Numbered from the stretch's first letter, positions 17,572 through 26,647 are shown. The stretch: DNA of 64,000 nt from Alphaproteobacteria bacterium (GCA_020443075.1 JAGRIU010000015.1:1-64000); one strand, 5' to 3'. The notes: generated from the letters alone by a model not told the origin. Made by a program: numbers and translations.

Positions 17572-18945
17572 TTACGGGTTGGCCGGCTTATAACTGAAGA
17601 TGCCCATGGAGCGGCCTTTGTAGGGCTGAGAAAATTCTTCTTTATAATTCTCTAGGATGTGGTGGGTTTTGTGGCGCATCATGGCCAGTCCATCGGGGTG
17701 GTTTTTCAGCCAGTCTTCAAGCTGATCGTATTGCAGGCTGGTAATAGGTTTTTCGACTTTGGCCAAAAAGCCGATTTCGCCTTGGTATTTGGGGGCGAAG
17801 GCCCAGTCTTTGTCTCTTTGTTTTTTGTACTCTTCGGCTACGGGCGTGAGATCGTAGCGTTCGATGAATGTGTGATGTGCTATGAGTTGACCGATGATGA
17901 TCAGTGTACACATGGCCAGAGAGATTTTCTTGACGGGCGGCGCTTCCAAGAGAATGGATATGCTTATGATGATGAAGGGCAGCAAGGGCAGCAGATAATG
18001 CGGTTGCTTGCCGGAGATGAGCGAAAAGCTGATGAAGGTTGGCAGGGCGGCGGCGATGAGGAATTTAAAAGCAGCATGGTTTTTAAGCGCAGACCAGTTT
18101 TTCCAGACTCGCGGGTGACAAATCCACGGCATAAACAGGATCGGCGCGAGTAGCAAATAGAAATAAACGGGCCGGGCATGGGAGGCGCTGAAATTTCCGG
18201 TGACGCGTCCGGCGGTCTGGTTCCAGACAAGCCAGAAGGCAAAATCATTGCCGGTCTGCGTCAGGGCCGGGATAAGCCATGCCAGAACCGGTAGGGCAGA
18301 GACAAGAACGGCGATTGCGGTCGCAGCATAAAAGCGGCCTTTATTCACGGCGTCTTGTGGTTTCCAAAACGGGTATAAAACCAGTGGCCACAAGACATAG
18401 AGATACATAACAGGGCCTTTGGCCAGAACGCCTAATCCGATGAGTAGTCCGGCCAGCAGGGGTTTGTAAAACCGTGGGTTCTGGCTGTGGCTTAGCATCG
18501 TGGTGAGGACCGCCAGCAAAATGGTCATGATCATGACATCGAACATGATGAGCGTGTTATAGATCAGAAAAGGCAGCGAGCCTATCATGATCCATGGGAC
18601 TTGTTTGATGACGCCGTTATCCAGTTTGAGTGTGGTGGCCAGCTTTTGTGTAAGAAACATGGCTAGAGCCGAGGCCGTGAAAATCGGGATCAGTGCGCTC
18701 CAGCGGCTGACGCCCAGAACTTCCCAGACACCGTTAATCAGCCAGAATAATAAAGGCGGTTTGTGGTGGTAGGGCTCGAAATTCAGGCTGAGGACGGCGT
18801 ATTGTTTTTGCAGGAACATTTCCCACGCTACGGTGAGGTAGCGCGTCTCATCAATGGGAAGCAGCGGGCGAAAGGCCAAGGCGGCTACAAAAAGCAGGGC
18901 TAGCAGTCCGTAAGGCGCGAGGGCTTCAAGAGTCTTGTTGTTCAT
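17572..18945 (-). CDS. ArnT-like lipid-linked glycosyltransferase (GT83/GT39)
   Basis: 457-residue multi-spanning membrane protein. Near the N-terminus it shows the PMT/ArnT signature LPIDETRYLTVAWEM, with the Asp-Glu pair in the first periplasmic loop, then HHKPPLLFWLING. About ten further hydrophobic segments follow. ArnT-type enzymes transfer a sugar from undecaprenyl phosphate to lipid A on the periplasmic face. It is the last gene of a three-gene operon and overlaps the LAB_N gene by 20 bp. The GT2 enzyme at the head of the operon would load the sugar on the lipid carrier. The C-terminal domain is short relative to E. coli ArnT, and the donor sugar cannot be inferred. Confidence 0.88.
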   Translation of the reverse strand: MNNKTLEALAPYGLLALLFVAALAFRPLLPIDETRYLTVAWEMFLQKQYAVLSLNFEPYHHKPPLLFWLINGVWEVLGVSRWSALIPIFTASALAMFLTQKLATTLKLDNGVIKQVPWIMIGSLPFLIYNTLIMFDVMIMTILLAVLTTMLSHSQNPRFYKPLLAGLLIGLGVLAKGPVMYLYVLWPLVLYPFWKPQDAVNKGRFYAATAIAVLVSALPVLAWLIPALTQTGNDFAFWLVWNQTAGRVTGNFSASHARPVYFYLLLAPILFMPWICHPRVWKNWSALKNHAAFKFLIAAALPTFISFSLISGKQPHYLLPLLPFIIISISILLEAPPVKKISLAMCTLIIIGQLIAHHTFIERYDLTPVAEEYKKQRDKDWAFAPKYQGEIGFLAKVEKPITSLQYDQLEDWLKNHPDGLAMMRHKTHHILENYKEEFSQPYKGRSMGIFSYKPANP

Positions 18946-19231
18946 TCTTGGTTTTCTTCAGGAAATAGATGTTGCGCAGATAGATCAGCAGGCCCATGCC
19001 TTGCCCGAGGATAAAGACGGGATCTTGGCGGTAAAACGCGTAGGTGAGCAAAACGGCGCCGCCACTGAGGCTGAAATACCAGAATAGGTCTGGCACGACG
19101 CTTTTCTTGGCTTTTTCCGAGGCCAGCCATTGCACGAAAAACCGCATAAAGAAAAGGGCTTGGCCGACAAAGCCGATGATGATCCAGATGGTGCTGCTTT
19201 CAAAGGAAAGATGGAGCAGGTTGTTAAACAT
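18926..19231 (-). CDS. LAB_N-domain membrane protein (lipid A biosynthesis N-terminal type)
   Basis: 101-residue inner-membrane protein with three hydrophobic helices and the LAB_N pattern (IGFVGQALFFMRFFVQW and LLTYAFYRQDPVFILGQ). In some bacteria this domain is fused to LpxB; stand-alone copies are frequent beside GT2 and ArnT-like genes. It is probably a membrane partner in lipid A modification. It overlaps the GT2 gene by 8 bp and the ArnT-like gene by 20 bp, so translation is coupled. Confidence 0.88.
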   Translation of the reverse strand: MFNNLLHLSFESSTIWIIIGFVGQALFFMRFFVQWLASEKAKKSVVPDLFWYFSLSGGAVLLTYAFYRQDPVFILGQGMGLLIYLRNIYFLKKTKNEQQDS

Positions 19232-19958
19232 CGTTTGATATATCCTTTACTTCGAAATTTTTTGGCAGGCCGCGGAATAAAAGCCAGCGTACGCCAACCA
19301 GATCGGAAATGCCGACCCATAAACGGTCCCAAAATCCGTATTTTGACTGGCCGCGCTCGCGCGGGCGGTGCGAAACATCGGCGGTGAGAATTGTGACGTG
19401 ATCGCGCATCAAAAGCGCGGGTAAGAAGCGGTGCATGTGGTTGAAATAAGGCAGGCGCATGTAATCTTCGCGGCGGATCAATTTCAAGGAGCATCCCGTA
19501 TCGCGGATGGTGTCTTGTAAGATAAAGCTGCGGATTTTATTGGCCAGAATGGATGAGATGCGCCGCAGGGCGTTATCGTGGCGTTTTTCACGCTGGCCGG
19601 CGACCATCAGTTTTGGGGATGTGGCGGCGTGTTTTTCGTATTCCGCATAGAGTTTTGGGATGTCGGCCGGATTATTTTGTCCATCGCCGTCCATCAGGAC
19701 GATCACAGGGTTTTGGGCGGCGCGCACGCCGCTCAGGAACGCGGCGGACTGACCGGATTTTACGTTGTGGCGCAGAATGCGCAGCAGCGGGAAGTTGTGG
19801 GTTGCGTCTTTTAGAATTTCAAATGTTTTGTCGGTGCTGGCGTCGTCAATATAGATGATTTCGGTTACGGAGGCGCTTTGGGCGGCCTGCGTTAGCTCTT
19901 CGAGAAGGGGGATGATATTATCCTGTTCGTTATGGACAGGAACGATGACGGTTATCAT
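19224..19958 (-). CDS. GT2 polyprenyl-phosphate sugar transferase (DPM/ArnC-like)
   Basis: 244-residue cytosolic-face glycosyltransferase, first gene of the lipid A modification operon. It begins with MITVIVPVHNEQDNIIPLL, has DDAST and the nucleotide-sugar/metal motif LMDGDGQNNPADIPKL, and a C-terminal region typical of dolichol-phosphate mannose synthase-like proteins. It would transfer a sugar from a nucleotide donor to undecaprenyl phosphate. I chose the ATG at 19958 because the GT2 fold starts there and AAGGAA lies about 10 bases upstream; a longer frame to 20117 adds 53 residues that do not look like protein. Unlike ArnC, no C-terminal membrane helices are evident. Confidence 0.9.
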   Translation of the reverse strand: MITVIVPVHNEQDNIIPLLEELTQAAQSASVTEIIYIDDASTDKTFEILKDATHNFPLLRILRHNVKSGQSAAFLSGVRAAQNPVIVLMDGDGQNNPADIPKLYAEYEKHAATSPKLMVAGQREKRHDNALRRISSILANKIRSFILQDTIRDTGCSLKLIRREDYMRLPYFNHMHRFLPALLMRDHVTILTADVSHRPRERGQSKYGFWDRLWVGISDLVGVRWLLFRGLPKNFEVKDISNDV

Positions 19959-20146
19959 TGCAGATAAGTTCCTTAAAGTTTTTAATTTTACTTTTGCGCA
20001 GACGCTCATCCATATAGTGTTCGCGTCCTGTTTTAGTTGTGTCTTATTTAATCTTTTTTCTACGGCTTGTCTATGTGCTTGCGCTCTTGCATCTTTGCTA
20101 TCAGTTTTTATTTTCATTTTTCGGAAAAAACGCGTAAGAGGAGGAC

Positions 20147-21223
20147 GTGATCGAAACCATTATATCCAAAACCATAGAGTATCTGGGTGTACCGTCTGTT
20201 GTCGGTCACGAGCAATGTTTTATGGATTTTCTGGAGCGTGATTTTCAGGCCCTCGGGCTGGAGATCCATCGTCAGGCCCAGTATCTGGTTGTCAGCGGCC
20301 GCAATCCTTCGTCCGCGATTGTGTGTGCGCACATTGACCGGCACGGTTTGATCAGTTTGGGCGATGATGAATATGTGTATGCGGCCCAGTACATAAAAGA
20401 AATCAAGTACGGCGAAAATAACCGTTTGGCTCAGCAGCAGCTTGAAAGCATTGCGCGGCGTTTTGAGGGTGAGGATATCTATGCCTATGACCGCGTGAGC
20501 GGGGTGCGTCTGGGGCAGGGCGTTATCGAGATTTGTAATCCTTGCATGTTGAACGGGGATGCGCTGTTTTTTGTTAAGGATATGGCGAGCATGAGGGCCG
20601 GGGTTCCTCTGGCGTATGCCCGTACGGCACGGTACGAGGATGGCGCTTTGAAAGGGCAGCTTGATAATGCGATTTCGTTGGGGGTGATCTATACGCTCTT
20701 TCAGCAGGGGTTTCAGGGGACAGCTATTTTAACTACGGAGGAGGAAATCGGTAAAAGCTGGCTGCATATTCTTGATTATCTTGAGGCTGAGGCGCTTGAA
20801 ACCCGGAATCTGGTTGTGATTGATACCAGCCCTTATACGGATCAGGCGATCATCAATAACGGGCCTGTTGTTTTTCGCAGCCGCGATATGAGCGGCGTGT
20901 TTAATGCGGAGCTGGTGGGGGCTATGAAAGAGCGGGCCGAGAGCTTGGGGCTTGATTTTCAGGTCAAGGACGAAGTCTTGCTTGCGGCAGGAAAGACGGT
21001 CGAGCAATTAGGGTCGACGGAGCTTGGACGTCTGGTTAAAGGCACGCAAGGGCGCTGGAACGGGGCGACGGTGCAAATTCCGACTTTGATGTATCATACC
21101 AGTAATGAAACAACGACGGCGCAGGCGATCGGTAATTTTTGGCTTTTTTTGGCTAGTATACTGATTGAAAATCCTCTTTCTGTGTTGTGTGTTCGGCAGG
21201 AGGCCAGCGTCGATGGCGCGTAA
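20147..21223 (+). CDS. M42-like aminopeptidase/deblocking peptidase
   Basis: 358-residue metallopeptidase homologous to the M42 family (glutamyl/deblocking aminopeptidases). All metal-ligand positions are present: H62 and D64 (AHIDRHG), D173 (QLDNAIS), E198-E200 (TTEEEIG), D226 (VIDTSPY) and H317 (YHTSNETT). The enzyme should remove N-terminal residues from peptides in the cytosol. Start is GTG with a strong AGGAGG site close by. It overlaps rimB by 11 bp and lies in one operon with rimB and rimK. In Pseudomonas the equivalent operon carries RimA; a peptidase in this place is unusual and hints at glutamate trimming or recycling. Confidence 0.85.
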   Translation: MIETIISKTIEYLGVPSVVGHEQCFMDFLERDFQALGLEIHRQAQYLVVSGRNPSSAIVCAHIDRHGLISLGDDEYVYAAQYIKEIKYGENNRLAQQQLESIARRFEGEDIYAYDRVSGVRLGQGVIEICNPCMLNGDALFFVKDMASMRAGVPLAYARTARYEDGALKGQLDNAISLGVIYTLFQQGFQGTAILTTEEEIGKSWLHILDYLEAEALETRNLVVIDTSPYTDQAIINNGPVVFRSRDMSGVFNAELVGAMKERAESLGLDFQVKDEVLLAAGKTVEQLGSTELGRLVKGTQGRWNGATVQIPTLMYHTSNETTTAQAIGNFWLFLASILIENPLSVLCVRQEASVDGA

Positions 21224-21689
21224 GCCCAAGGTTATTATCGGGTGGGAGGAATGGTGCGCTTTGCCGGAGCTTGGTTTGCCGGCGATCAAGGCCAAGATCG
21301 ACACAGGGGCCAAGACTTCGGCGTTGCATGCCTATGATATCAAGCGTTTTCGTGAAAACGATCTTGAATGTGTGCGTTTTAAAATTCATCCGCTGCAACA
21401 TGATCATGTTTTTGCATTAACGTGCGTTGCGCCTCTGGTGGATCACCGTCATGTGATCAGTTCAAACGGAGAGCGTGAAAAACGTTATGTGATTGCCGCG
21501 CGTCTGGTCTTTCCGAATGTCTCGATCAAGGCCGAGCTGACGTTAACCTCGCGCCATAACATGGCTTTTCGTATGTTGCTCGGGCGTGAGGCGCTGCGCA
21601 AAGCCAAATTTGCTGTCGATCCTGCCAAATCGTTTTTGCTGGGGCGGCAGAAGAATGTCGAAAAATTATATCAAGAGCCGCAAACATAA
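21213..21689 (+). CDS. rimB: RimB-type retropepsin-like protease
   Basis: 158-residue protein of the ATP-dependent zinc protease family (DUF785, aspartic-protease-like fold). The active-site-type motif is [13 protein letters not shown] at residues 28-40, and GREAL and [12 protein letters not shown] occur near the C-terminus. RimB homologues act in a complex with RimK that modifies ribosomal protein S6 and modulates translation. I chose ATG 21213 because AGGAGG lies 9 bases upstream. It overlaps the peptidase gene by 11 bp and precedes rimK by 10 bp. Confidence 0.9.
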   Translation: MARKPKVIIGWEEWCALPELGLPAIKAKIDTGAKTSALHAYDIKRFRENDLECVRFKIHPLQHDHVFALTCVAPLVDHRHVISSNGEREKRYVIAARLVFPNVSIKAELTLTSRHNMAFRMLLGREALRKAKFAVDPAKSFLLGRQKNVEKLYQEPQT

Positions 21690-21699
21690 GGAGCTTTGC

Positions 21700-22599
21700 A
21701 TGAAAATAGCTGTTTTGGCGACCGATCCCGATCTTTATTCCAACCGGCGGCTTATGGAGGCCGGGGCGGCGCGCGGGCACGAGATGCATTTTGTGGCGAT
21801 CCGTAACTGCTATATGGATATTACGGCTAGCCGCCCGGAGATTCATTATCGCGGCGGCGAGATTTTGACGAAGTTCGATGCGATTATTCCACGTATTCGC
21901 CCCGCTTTGACGTTTTACGGGACGGCTGTGCTGCGCCAGTTCGAGATGCAGGGGGCTTACTGCCTGAACGGGCCGATCGGGATCGCGCGGGCGCAGGATA
22001 AGCTGCGGACGATGCAGCTTTTGTGTAACAAGGGCGTTGATATTCCGCGGACCGGCTTTGCCAATTCACCGCTGGATACGAAGGATTTGATCAAGACTGT
22101 GGGCGGCGCGCCGGTGGTGATCAAGCTGTTGGAAGGCACACAAGGCATGGGCGTGGTGCTGGCGGAAACAAACAAGGCCGCCGAATCAGTGATTAATGCC
22201 TTTAAGACCCTGAAGGCCAATATTTTGGTGCAGGAGTTTATCAAGGAATCGGCCGGAGTGGATTTGCGCTGTTTTGTGATCGGCGACAAGGTGGTTGCGG
22301 CGATGGAACGGCGCGCGGTTGACGGCGAGTTCCGGGCCAATATTCATCTGGGCGGCAAGGCCGGAAAGATTAAAATTACGCCTCAGGAGCGTAAAATTGC
22401 GCTGGCAGCGGCTAAGGTCGTAGGGCTGAAGGTGAGCGGGGTGGATTTGATCCGTTCGCATAGCGGGCCTAAGGTGCTTGAAGTGAATGCCAGTCCCGGT
22501 CTTGAAGGCGTTGAAGGGGCGACGGGGAAAGATCTGGCTGGGTTGATGTTCGAGCATATCGAAACACAAGTACAACGGCGATTCAAGAAAGGCGCATAG
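21700..22599 (+). CDS. rimK: RimK, ribosomal protein S6-L-glutamate ligase
   Basis: 299-residue ATP-grasp ligase of standard RimK length. It adds glutamate residues to the C-terminus of ribosomal protein S6. Motifs: an N-terminal Rossmann-like domain ([16 protein letters not shown]), the ATP-grasp lysines and glycine loop ([17 protein letters not shown]), the Mg-binding acidic segment ([21 protein letters not shown]). The start has AAGGAG 7 bases upstream. It sits last in the peptidase-rimB-rimK run, with an SDR gene 11 bp further on that may be co-transcribed. Confidence 0.95.
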   Translation: MKIAVLATDPDLYSNRRLMEAGAARGHEMHFVAIRNCYMDITASRPEIHYRGGEILTKFDAIIPRIRPALTFYGTAVLRQFEMQGAYCLNGPIGIARAQDKLRTMQLLCNKGVDIPRTGFANSPLDTKDLIKTVGGAPVVIKLLEGTQGMGVVLAETNKAAESVINAFKTLKANILVQEFIKESAGVDLRCFVIGDKVVAAMERRAVDGEFRANIHLGGKAGKIKITPQERKIALAAAKVVGLKVSGVDLIRSHSGPKVLEVNASPGLEGVEGATGKDLAGLMFEHIETQVQRRFKKGA

Positions 22600-22610
22600 C
22601 GTTTAGAAAT

Positions 22611-23390
22611 ATGAATGGAGTTTTGCCACAGGATTATAAAGACCAGGTGGTTTGGATTATCGGAGCTTCCAGCGGCATTGGCGAAGCTCTGGCGAAAGAC
22701 ATAGCCCGGCGCGGCGGGAAGCTGGCGCTTTCAGCGCGGCGCGCGGAGGTTTTGCAAGCCTTGACCGAGGATCTTGAGGGCGGCGATCATTTTATAGCGC
22801 CTTTAGATGTGGCTGATCCGGAAGCTGTTGCTGACGGATTTTCGGCTATTACCGGGCATTTTGGGCGTTTGGACCGCGTGGTGTTCATGGCGGCGGTTTA
22901 TTCTCCGCATGACGGGCAGCCTAAAGATCTGGCTTTTATTCATGATATGTTGGCGGTCAATTTAGGCGGGGCGTTTAACATGCTGGATGTCGTGCGGCCT
23001 TATTTCGAGGCGCAAGGGTCTGGGCAGATTGCTTTATGTGGGTCTGTGGCCGGGTATCGTGGGTTGCCTTTCGGTCAGCCTTATTGTGCTGGGAAAGCTG
23101 CTTTGATTAGTCTGGCTGAGAGCTTGCGTATAGAATTAAAACCGACCGGTGTGGATGTGAAGGTTATTAATCCGGGCTTTGTGAAAACACCTCTGACGGA
23201 TAAGAATGATTTTCCTATGCCGATGATGATTGAAGCCGAGGTGGCAGGGCGGGCGATTGCGAAGGGACTTTTGCGCCGCGGGTTCGAGGTTCATTTTCCC
23301 AAGCGGTTTACTTTTTTGATGAAAACGCTCCGGATCTTGCCTGCTCCGGTTTACTTCTGGTTGATGAACCAGATTGCCCATAAACTTTGA
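22611..23390 (+). CDS. Short-chain dehydrogenase/reductase (classical SDR)
   Basis: 259-residue NAD(P)-dependent oxidoreductase. The cofactor motif is WIIGASSGIGEAL, the catalytic Ser is in LCGSVAGY, and the Tyr-Lys pair is YCAGK. The substrate region is not diagnostic. A hydrophobic C-terminal segment (LPAPVYFWLMNQI) may attach it to the membrane. It follows rimK by 11 bp and converges on the N-acyltransferase gene with 17 bp between stops. An unrelated oxidoreduction role is as likely as a role in the RimK operon. Confidence 0.85.
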   Translation: MNGVLPQDYKDQVVWIIGASSGIGEALAKDIARRGGKLALSARRAEVLQALTEDLEGGDHFIAPLDVADPEAVADGFSAITGHFGRLDRVVFMAAVYSPHDGQPKDLAFIHDMLAVNLGGAFNMLDVVRPYFEAQGSGQIALCGSVAGYRGLPFGQPYCAGKAALISLAESLRIELKPTGVDVKVINPGFVKTPLTDKNDFPMPMMIEAEVAGRAIAKGLLRRGFEVHFPKRFTFLMKTLRILPAPVYFWLMNQIAHKL

Positions 23391-23407
23391 AAGCGCGTTT
23401 GCGTTTT

Positions 23408-24274
23408 TTAGTTCAAGTTCTGAGATTTTCGATTGTGCACGTTTACAGCGTCTTGGTGGACTTTGCCTTTAACGCTGACGACGTTCCATACGGGGTAATT
23501 ATTTTGTATTGCGTGTTCGGATACTTCGAGAATATTGCATTGGAACGGAACGCGTTTGCCGTGGTATTCGATGGTCGGGCCTATTGTGTTATAGACCAGT
23601 CCCGCTTGTGCCAGGCGTTGAATATTGATTGATTCCATGACGCCGATGACGTTTAGGATATTGTTTTTTAGGGCCAGTTCGTAGGCTCCACGAATAAGAC
23701 CCAAGGGCGCCATGGCCAGAGCGACTTTGAGCAACATTTTTTCATGCGGCAGGAAAAACCCTGCATTTTTAGCACTAAAAACCTTGCTGCGCTCTTGCAG
23801 ATCTTGTTTTACATAGTTTCTAAGGTCCCGGGAAATACAAAATCTGGAAAATTCACACGCATTTTGAACGTATATCTCGTTTTGTATGAGTGGTGAGTCA
23901 CACAGGTTTTGCAGAGGAAAAGATTGGCTCCAGCTTTCCTGATTCGGTTTAATTATACGGATGGTTCCTATAGGAAGATTATCCGGTTTGTAAATTAACA
24001 GAGCGTGTTCCGTATTGCTGTCGTAATGATCCGTTTCCATGCCTGAGGGGTGCTTGCTCGGATCCTCGTAGCCATCATGTTCTTCACAAAAAACTTTGTA
24101 GCGCAGGCGATAAGCTTGCTCTAGCAGCTCCGGCGTGTCTGCATGCACGACATCGAAGATTTTGTAGAAAACATTGAAAATCACATCGGCTTTTAATTTT
24201 GATAATAAATCGTGATTGACCTCTGGATTTAATTTTAATTCAGAAGGTAGTACAGGCGTGTTGCTCCGATACAT
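23408..24274 (-). CDS. oxzA: N-acyltransferase, OxzA/FeeM-like (AHL-synthase fold, TIGR03694 type)
   Basis: 288-residue enzyme resembling acyl-homoserine-lactone synthase and the exosortase-associated acyltransferase family TIGR03694. Key motifs are LLEQAYRLRYKVFCEEHDGYED, HALLIYKPDNLPIGTIRIIKP and ACEFSRFCISRDLRN. Such enzymes transfer a fatty acyl group from acyl-ACP to an amino acid amine (FeeM makes N-acyl tyrosine). The neighbour upstream on the same strand is a ThiF-nitroreductase didomain protein, the pair seen in oxazolone synthesis, where OxzA supplies the N-acyl amino acid. No PEP-CTERM/exosortase gene is in view, which argues against that role. It has its own extended -10 promoter (24402-24431). 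The amino acid and chain length cannot be read from sequence. Confidence 0.8.
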   Translation of the reverse strand: MYRSNTPVLPSELKLNPEVNHDLLSKLKADVIFNVFYKIFDVVHADTPELLEQAYRLRYKVFCEEHDGYEDPSKHPSGMETDHYDSNTEHALLIYKPDNLPIGTIRIIKPNQESWSQSFPLQNLCDSPLIQNEIYVQNACEFSRFCISRDLRNYVKQDLQERSKVFSAKNAGFFLPHEKMLLKVALAMAPLGLIRGAYELALKNNILNVIGVMESINIQRLAQAGLVYNTIGPTIEYHGKRVPFQCNILEVSEHAIQNNYPVWNVVSVKGKVHQDAVNVHNRKSQNLN

Positions 24275-24649
24275 AAGCGTTACTCATCTCTCTATAGTTT
24301 TTATACTTCTTGAGGTTTTCAGACGGACGTCTTTTATAAACATGAACCCCTAAACCCTTAATTTTCAGTTTACCCCTTTTTGGTTATGAAAATATTAAAA
24401 AAATCTAGCATGCATTTTATTATTATGTCAAATTTTTTCGCTAGATAATTGTTTTTATGAGATTTTTAAGTTTTTGATGGCGGTTTTTTGTTACCTTATG
24501 ATTTTTTAATGCGTTTATCCATAGCATTTTTGTTATTTTATTGCGATTTTAAACAGACAATTGACGTATTTATCAACATAAAATACAGATCGATTTTTTT
24601 TGAAGGGCTCATTTCGTATAAGATGAACATTTTTTAGGGTTTTGTGTAT
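24275..24649. other. A/T-rich intergenic region between oxzA and oxzB homologues
   Basis: 375 bp of very A/T-rich DNA with no gene of note. It contains the oxzA promoter on the minus strand (24402-24431) and therefore a leader of about 120 nt. No strong hairpin after the oxzB stop is visible, so read-through from oxzB is possible. Confidence 0.5.
24402..24431 (-). promoter_or_regulatory. Extended -10 promoter for the N-acyltransferase gene
   Basis: On the minus strand: consensus -35 TTGACA (24431-24426), 18-bp spacer, -10 TAGATT (24407-24402) preceded by TGC, that is, an extended -10. It lies about 130 bp before the start codon at 24274. Confidence 0.6.
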
Positions 24650-26647
24650 TTATTTTTGATTTTCTCCGGATGTTTCAGTGATTAATTGTTCGATATTTTT
24701 TCTGATCGAACGTTTTATGTTTGTTTTGACGGGATAACCGAAACGTCCTGCGAATACCGTGTGCTCAGGTTTTAGTTTATGGGGGTCTAAAATTTCCTGT
24801 GAAAAATGATCGTAAATTTTTTTGGCCATTGCTTTTCCAAAAGCCGTTTTAGTGAATGCTATTTCCTTTTTATGATAGTGGGCCAGTATTATTGGTAAAA
24901 ACCAGGGCTGCATCACCATGTTGTTTTCAGAAAGTGTCAACCATAGACGTTGGATGGCTTCGCCAGCCCTTAAAAAGTCTTGAGTCGAAGGTTTCGGTGT
25001 TTTTTCCGGATCAAAAGCCAGAACGAAGTGAGCTGAGCAAAACAGGGCGGGGATTATATCCAGTTCAAGTTCGCTGGCGAGCGTGGCACCGGGTAGATTT
25101 ATAAGTGTTTGGTAGCGTTTTTCGTTTTGAAGTCCCCATTTCATGAGCATGAGTGCGGCCTTACTGGCGCCGAGAGAGCTGGCCGGCATTTTATTTGGGC
25201 TATCTTGCTCTGACCAGTCGATCATATCGCGATGAACAGTGTATGTTTCCGGAATTTTTAGTCTCAAACGCGTACATTTTGTCAGAAGACGAGCGATTTT
25301 AATTTTTTCTTGCCAGCTTTCGAAGCATATAAATCTTATATCTTCGTCAAATATTTCATTGAGTTTGGTTTTGATATTTACGGGAAGCGGTTTGTTTTTG
25401 TAGCGATAACGATTGACCGAGCGGGTTTTTATGGACGAGAAAAGCGGGTTTTTTTGTGTTTTATTGTTTTTCTTGATCGCGGCTTTTATCAGGTTGGGTG
25501 TTTCGCTTACCCATTTTAGTTCATAACCGTACTCGTTGGCGGCGATTTGTGCATTTTCCAAGAACATGCCTGTGCTGAGCAGATGCGGGAGCGGCAGGAG
25601 ACTGTATGTATTGGGCCGATAGTTTGATAAATCCAGTTCGAATTCTTTCTGTGATTTTAAGGCGATCTCCCAGGGTTGTTCATTGTCTCCGCTGGGCGCC
25701 CATTTGGCGAAGTCCAATATTTTTTCAATGTCTGTAAGTCGGTTTTCAGGGGTGATCGTGTCGTACTTGATGCTGCTGTTTAATTTATTCAGAACGAATC
25801 TTATTTTGAGTTTGTTTAATGGATTGTTATTGCCCATCCAGTTGTATGTTTTGCGATAGCGATTATTGAGCATGTCGAATTGTTGTGTCCAAGGCACATA
25901 ATGTACGGGCGTACGCTTTAGGAGTATTTTGAGCGCTTCTGAGCAGGCGACAGCGCTGGCGGCTTGGCAGGCGACAGATAGTGACGGGCCTTTTTTCTGA
26001 TTAAAATCTATGCATGAATGATCAACGATGTGGTTTTTTTGTCCCAGTTCCGGGGCAAGGCCGAGCAGAAAATGTACGGCTTTTTCGTTATCATTTTCAG
26101 CTTGGTCTAACCGGAAATATTCTTCAAAGCTCATGCCTTGCGGATCGAAAATCAACCAGGCGGTGCCCATTCCGATCGGTCCGGCGGTGATGGCTGGAAT
26201 ATTCTTTTGTCTGCAGGCCTTGAAAGTCTTGGCTCTGATATCCAGCACGAAAAAATCCAGGCCGTCTATATAAAGGTCCACACTTTCTAAAAATGCGTCG
26301 AGATTGTCTTGTGTAACTCCTTTTTCAAAGGTTGTGATTTGACATTCCGGGTTGATGTCTAGAGCTACGGCGCGCATGACCTCGACTTTAGGTTTTCCGA
26401 TTGTGTCTATAAATGCGCCAGCCTGGCGGTTTAGATTGTGAAGCTCAAAATGGTCGAAGTCAGCGATGTGAAAGTTTTCAAATCCCATGCGGACGAGGGT
26501 TTGCAGGTGCATACCGCCGACACCGCCCATACCTGCGATGGCGACTTTTTTGGCTTTTAGAACTTGTTGTTGTTCTTCTGTTAAGAGTCCGAGGTTGGAG
26601 CGGAAAGCTTGCTGGTAATCAAATGTCGTATTGTTTTCGGTTTTCAT
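24650..26647 (-). CDS. oxzB: ThiF-nitroreductase didomain enzyme, OxzB-like oxazolone synthetase
   Basis: 665-residue fusion. The N-terminal half (about 1-300) is an E1/ThiF adenylating domain: ATP loop AIAGMGGVGGMH (residues 37-48), FELHNLNRQ, GKPKVEVMRA. It lacks the paired CxxC zinc motif of MoeB/ThiF. The C-terminal half (about 330-650) is a flavin nitroreductase-type domain starting FAKWAPSGDNEQPWEI. This domain pair is that of OxzB, described (from memory: de Rond, Asay and Moore) as an oxazolone synthetase that activates and cyclises an N-acyl amino acid and oxidises it. Rv1355c of mycobacteria has the same layout. The start is uncertain: ATG 26647 fits the ThiF domain, ATG 26737 would add 30 residues. 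Divergent from the transporter gene. Confidence 0.82.
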   Translation of the reverse strand: MKTENNTTFDYQQAFRSNLGLLTEEQQQVLKAKKVAIAGMGGVGGMHLQTLVRMGFENFHIADFDHFELHNLNRQAGAFIDTIGKPKVEVMRAVALDINPECQITTFEKGVTQDNLDAFLESVDLYIDGLDFFVLDIRAKTFKACRQKNIPAITAGPIGMGTAWLIFDPQGMSFEEYFRLDQAENDNEKAVHFLLGLAPELGQKNHIVDHSCIDFNQKKGPSLSVACQAASAVACSEALKILLKRTPVHYVPWTQQFDMLNNRYRKTYNWMGNNNPLNKLKIRFVLNKLNSSIKYDTITPENRLTDIEKILDFAKWAPSGDNEQPWEIALKSQKEFELDLSNYRPNTYSLLPLPHLLSTGMFLENAQIAANEYGYELKWVSETPNLIKAAIKKNNKTQKNPLFSSIKTRSVNRYRYKNKPLPVNIKTKLNEIFDEDIRFICFESWQEKIKIARLLTKCTRLRLKIPETYTVHRDMIDWSEQDSPNKMPASSLGASKAALMLMKWGLQNEKRYQTLINLPGATLASELELDIIPALFCSAHFVLAFDPEKTPKPSTQDFLRAGEAIQRLWLTLSENNMVMQPWFLPIILAHYHKKEIAFTKTAFGKAMAKKIYDHFSQEILDPHKLKPEHTVFAGRFGYPVKTNIKRSIRKNIEQLITETSGENQK

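Noticed and set aside
23408..24274. PEP-CTERM/exosortase system suggested by the acyltransferase family
   Set aside because: No exosortase, PEP-CTERM protein or PrsK/PrsR-like gene lies nearby; the adjacent ThiF-nitroreductase gene points to oxazolone-type chemistry instead.
24561..24589. Plus-strand promoter TTGACG...TACAGA
   Set aside because: It would transcribe antisense into oxzB with no gene downstream; the -10 is poor.
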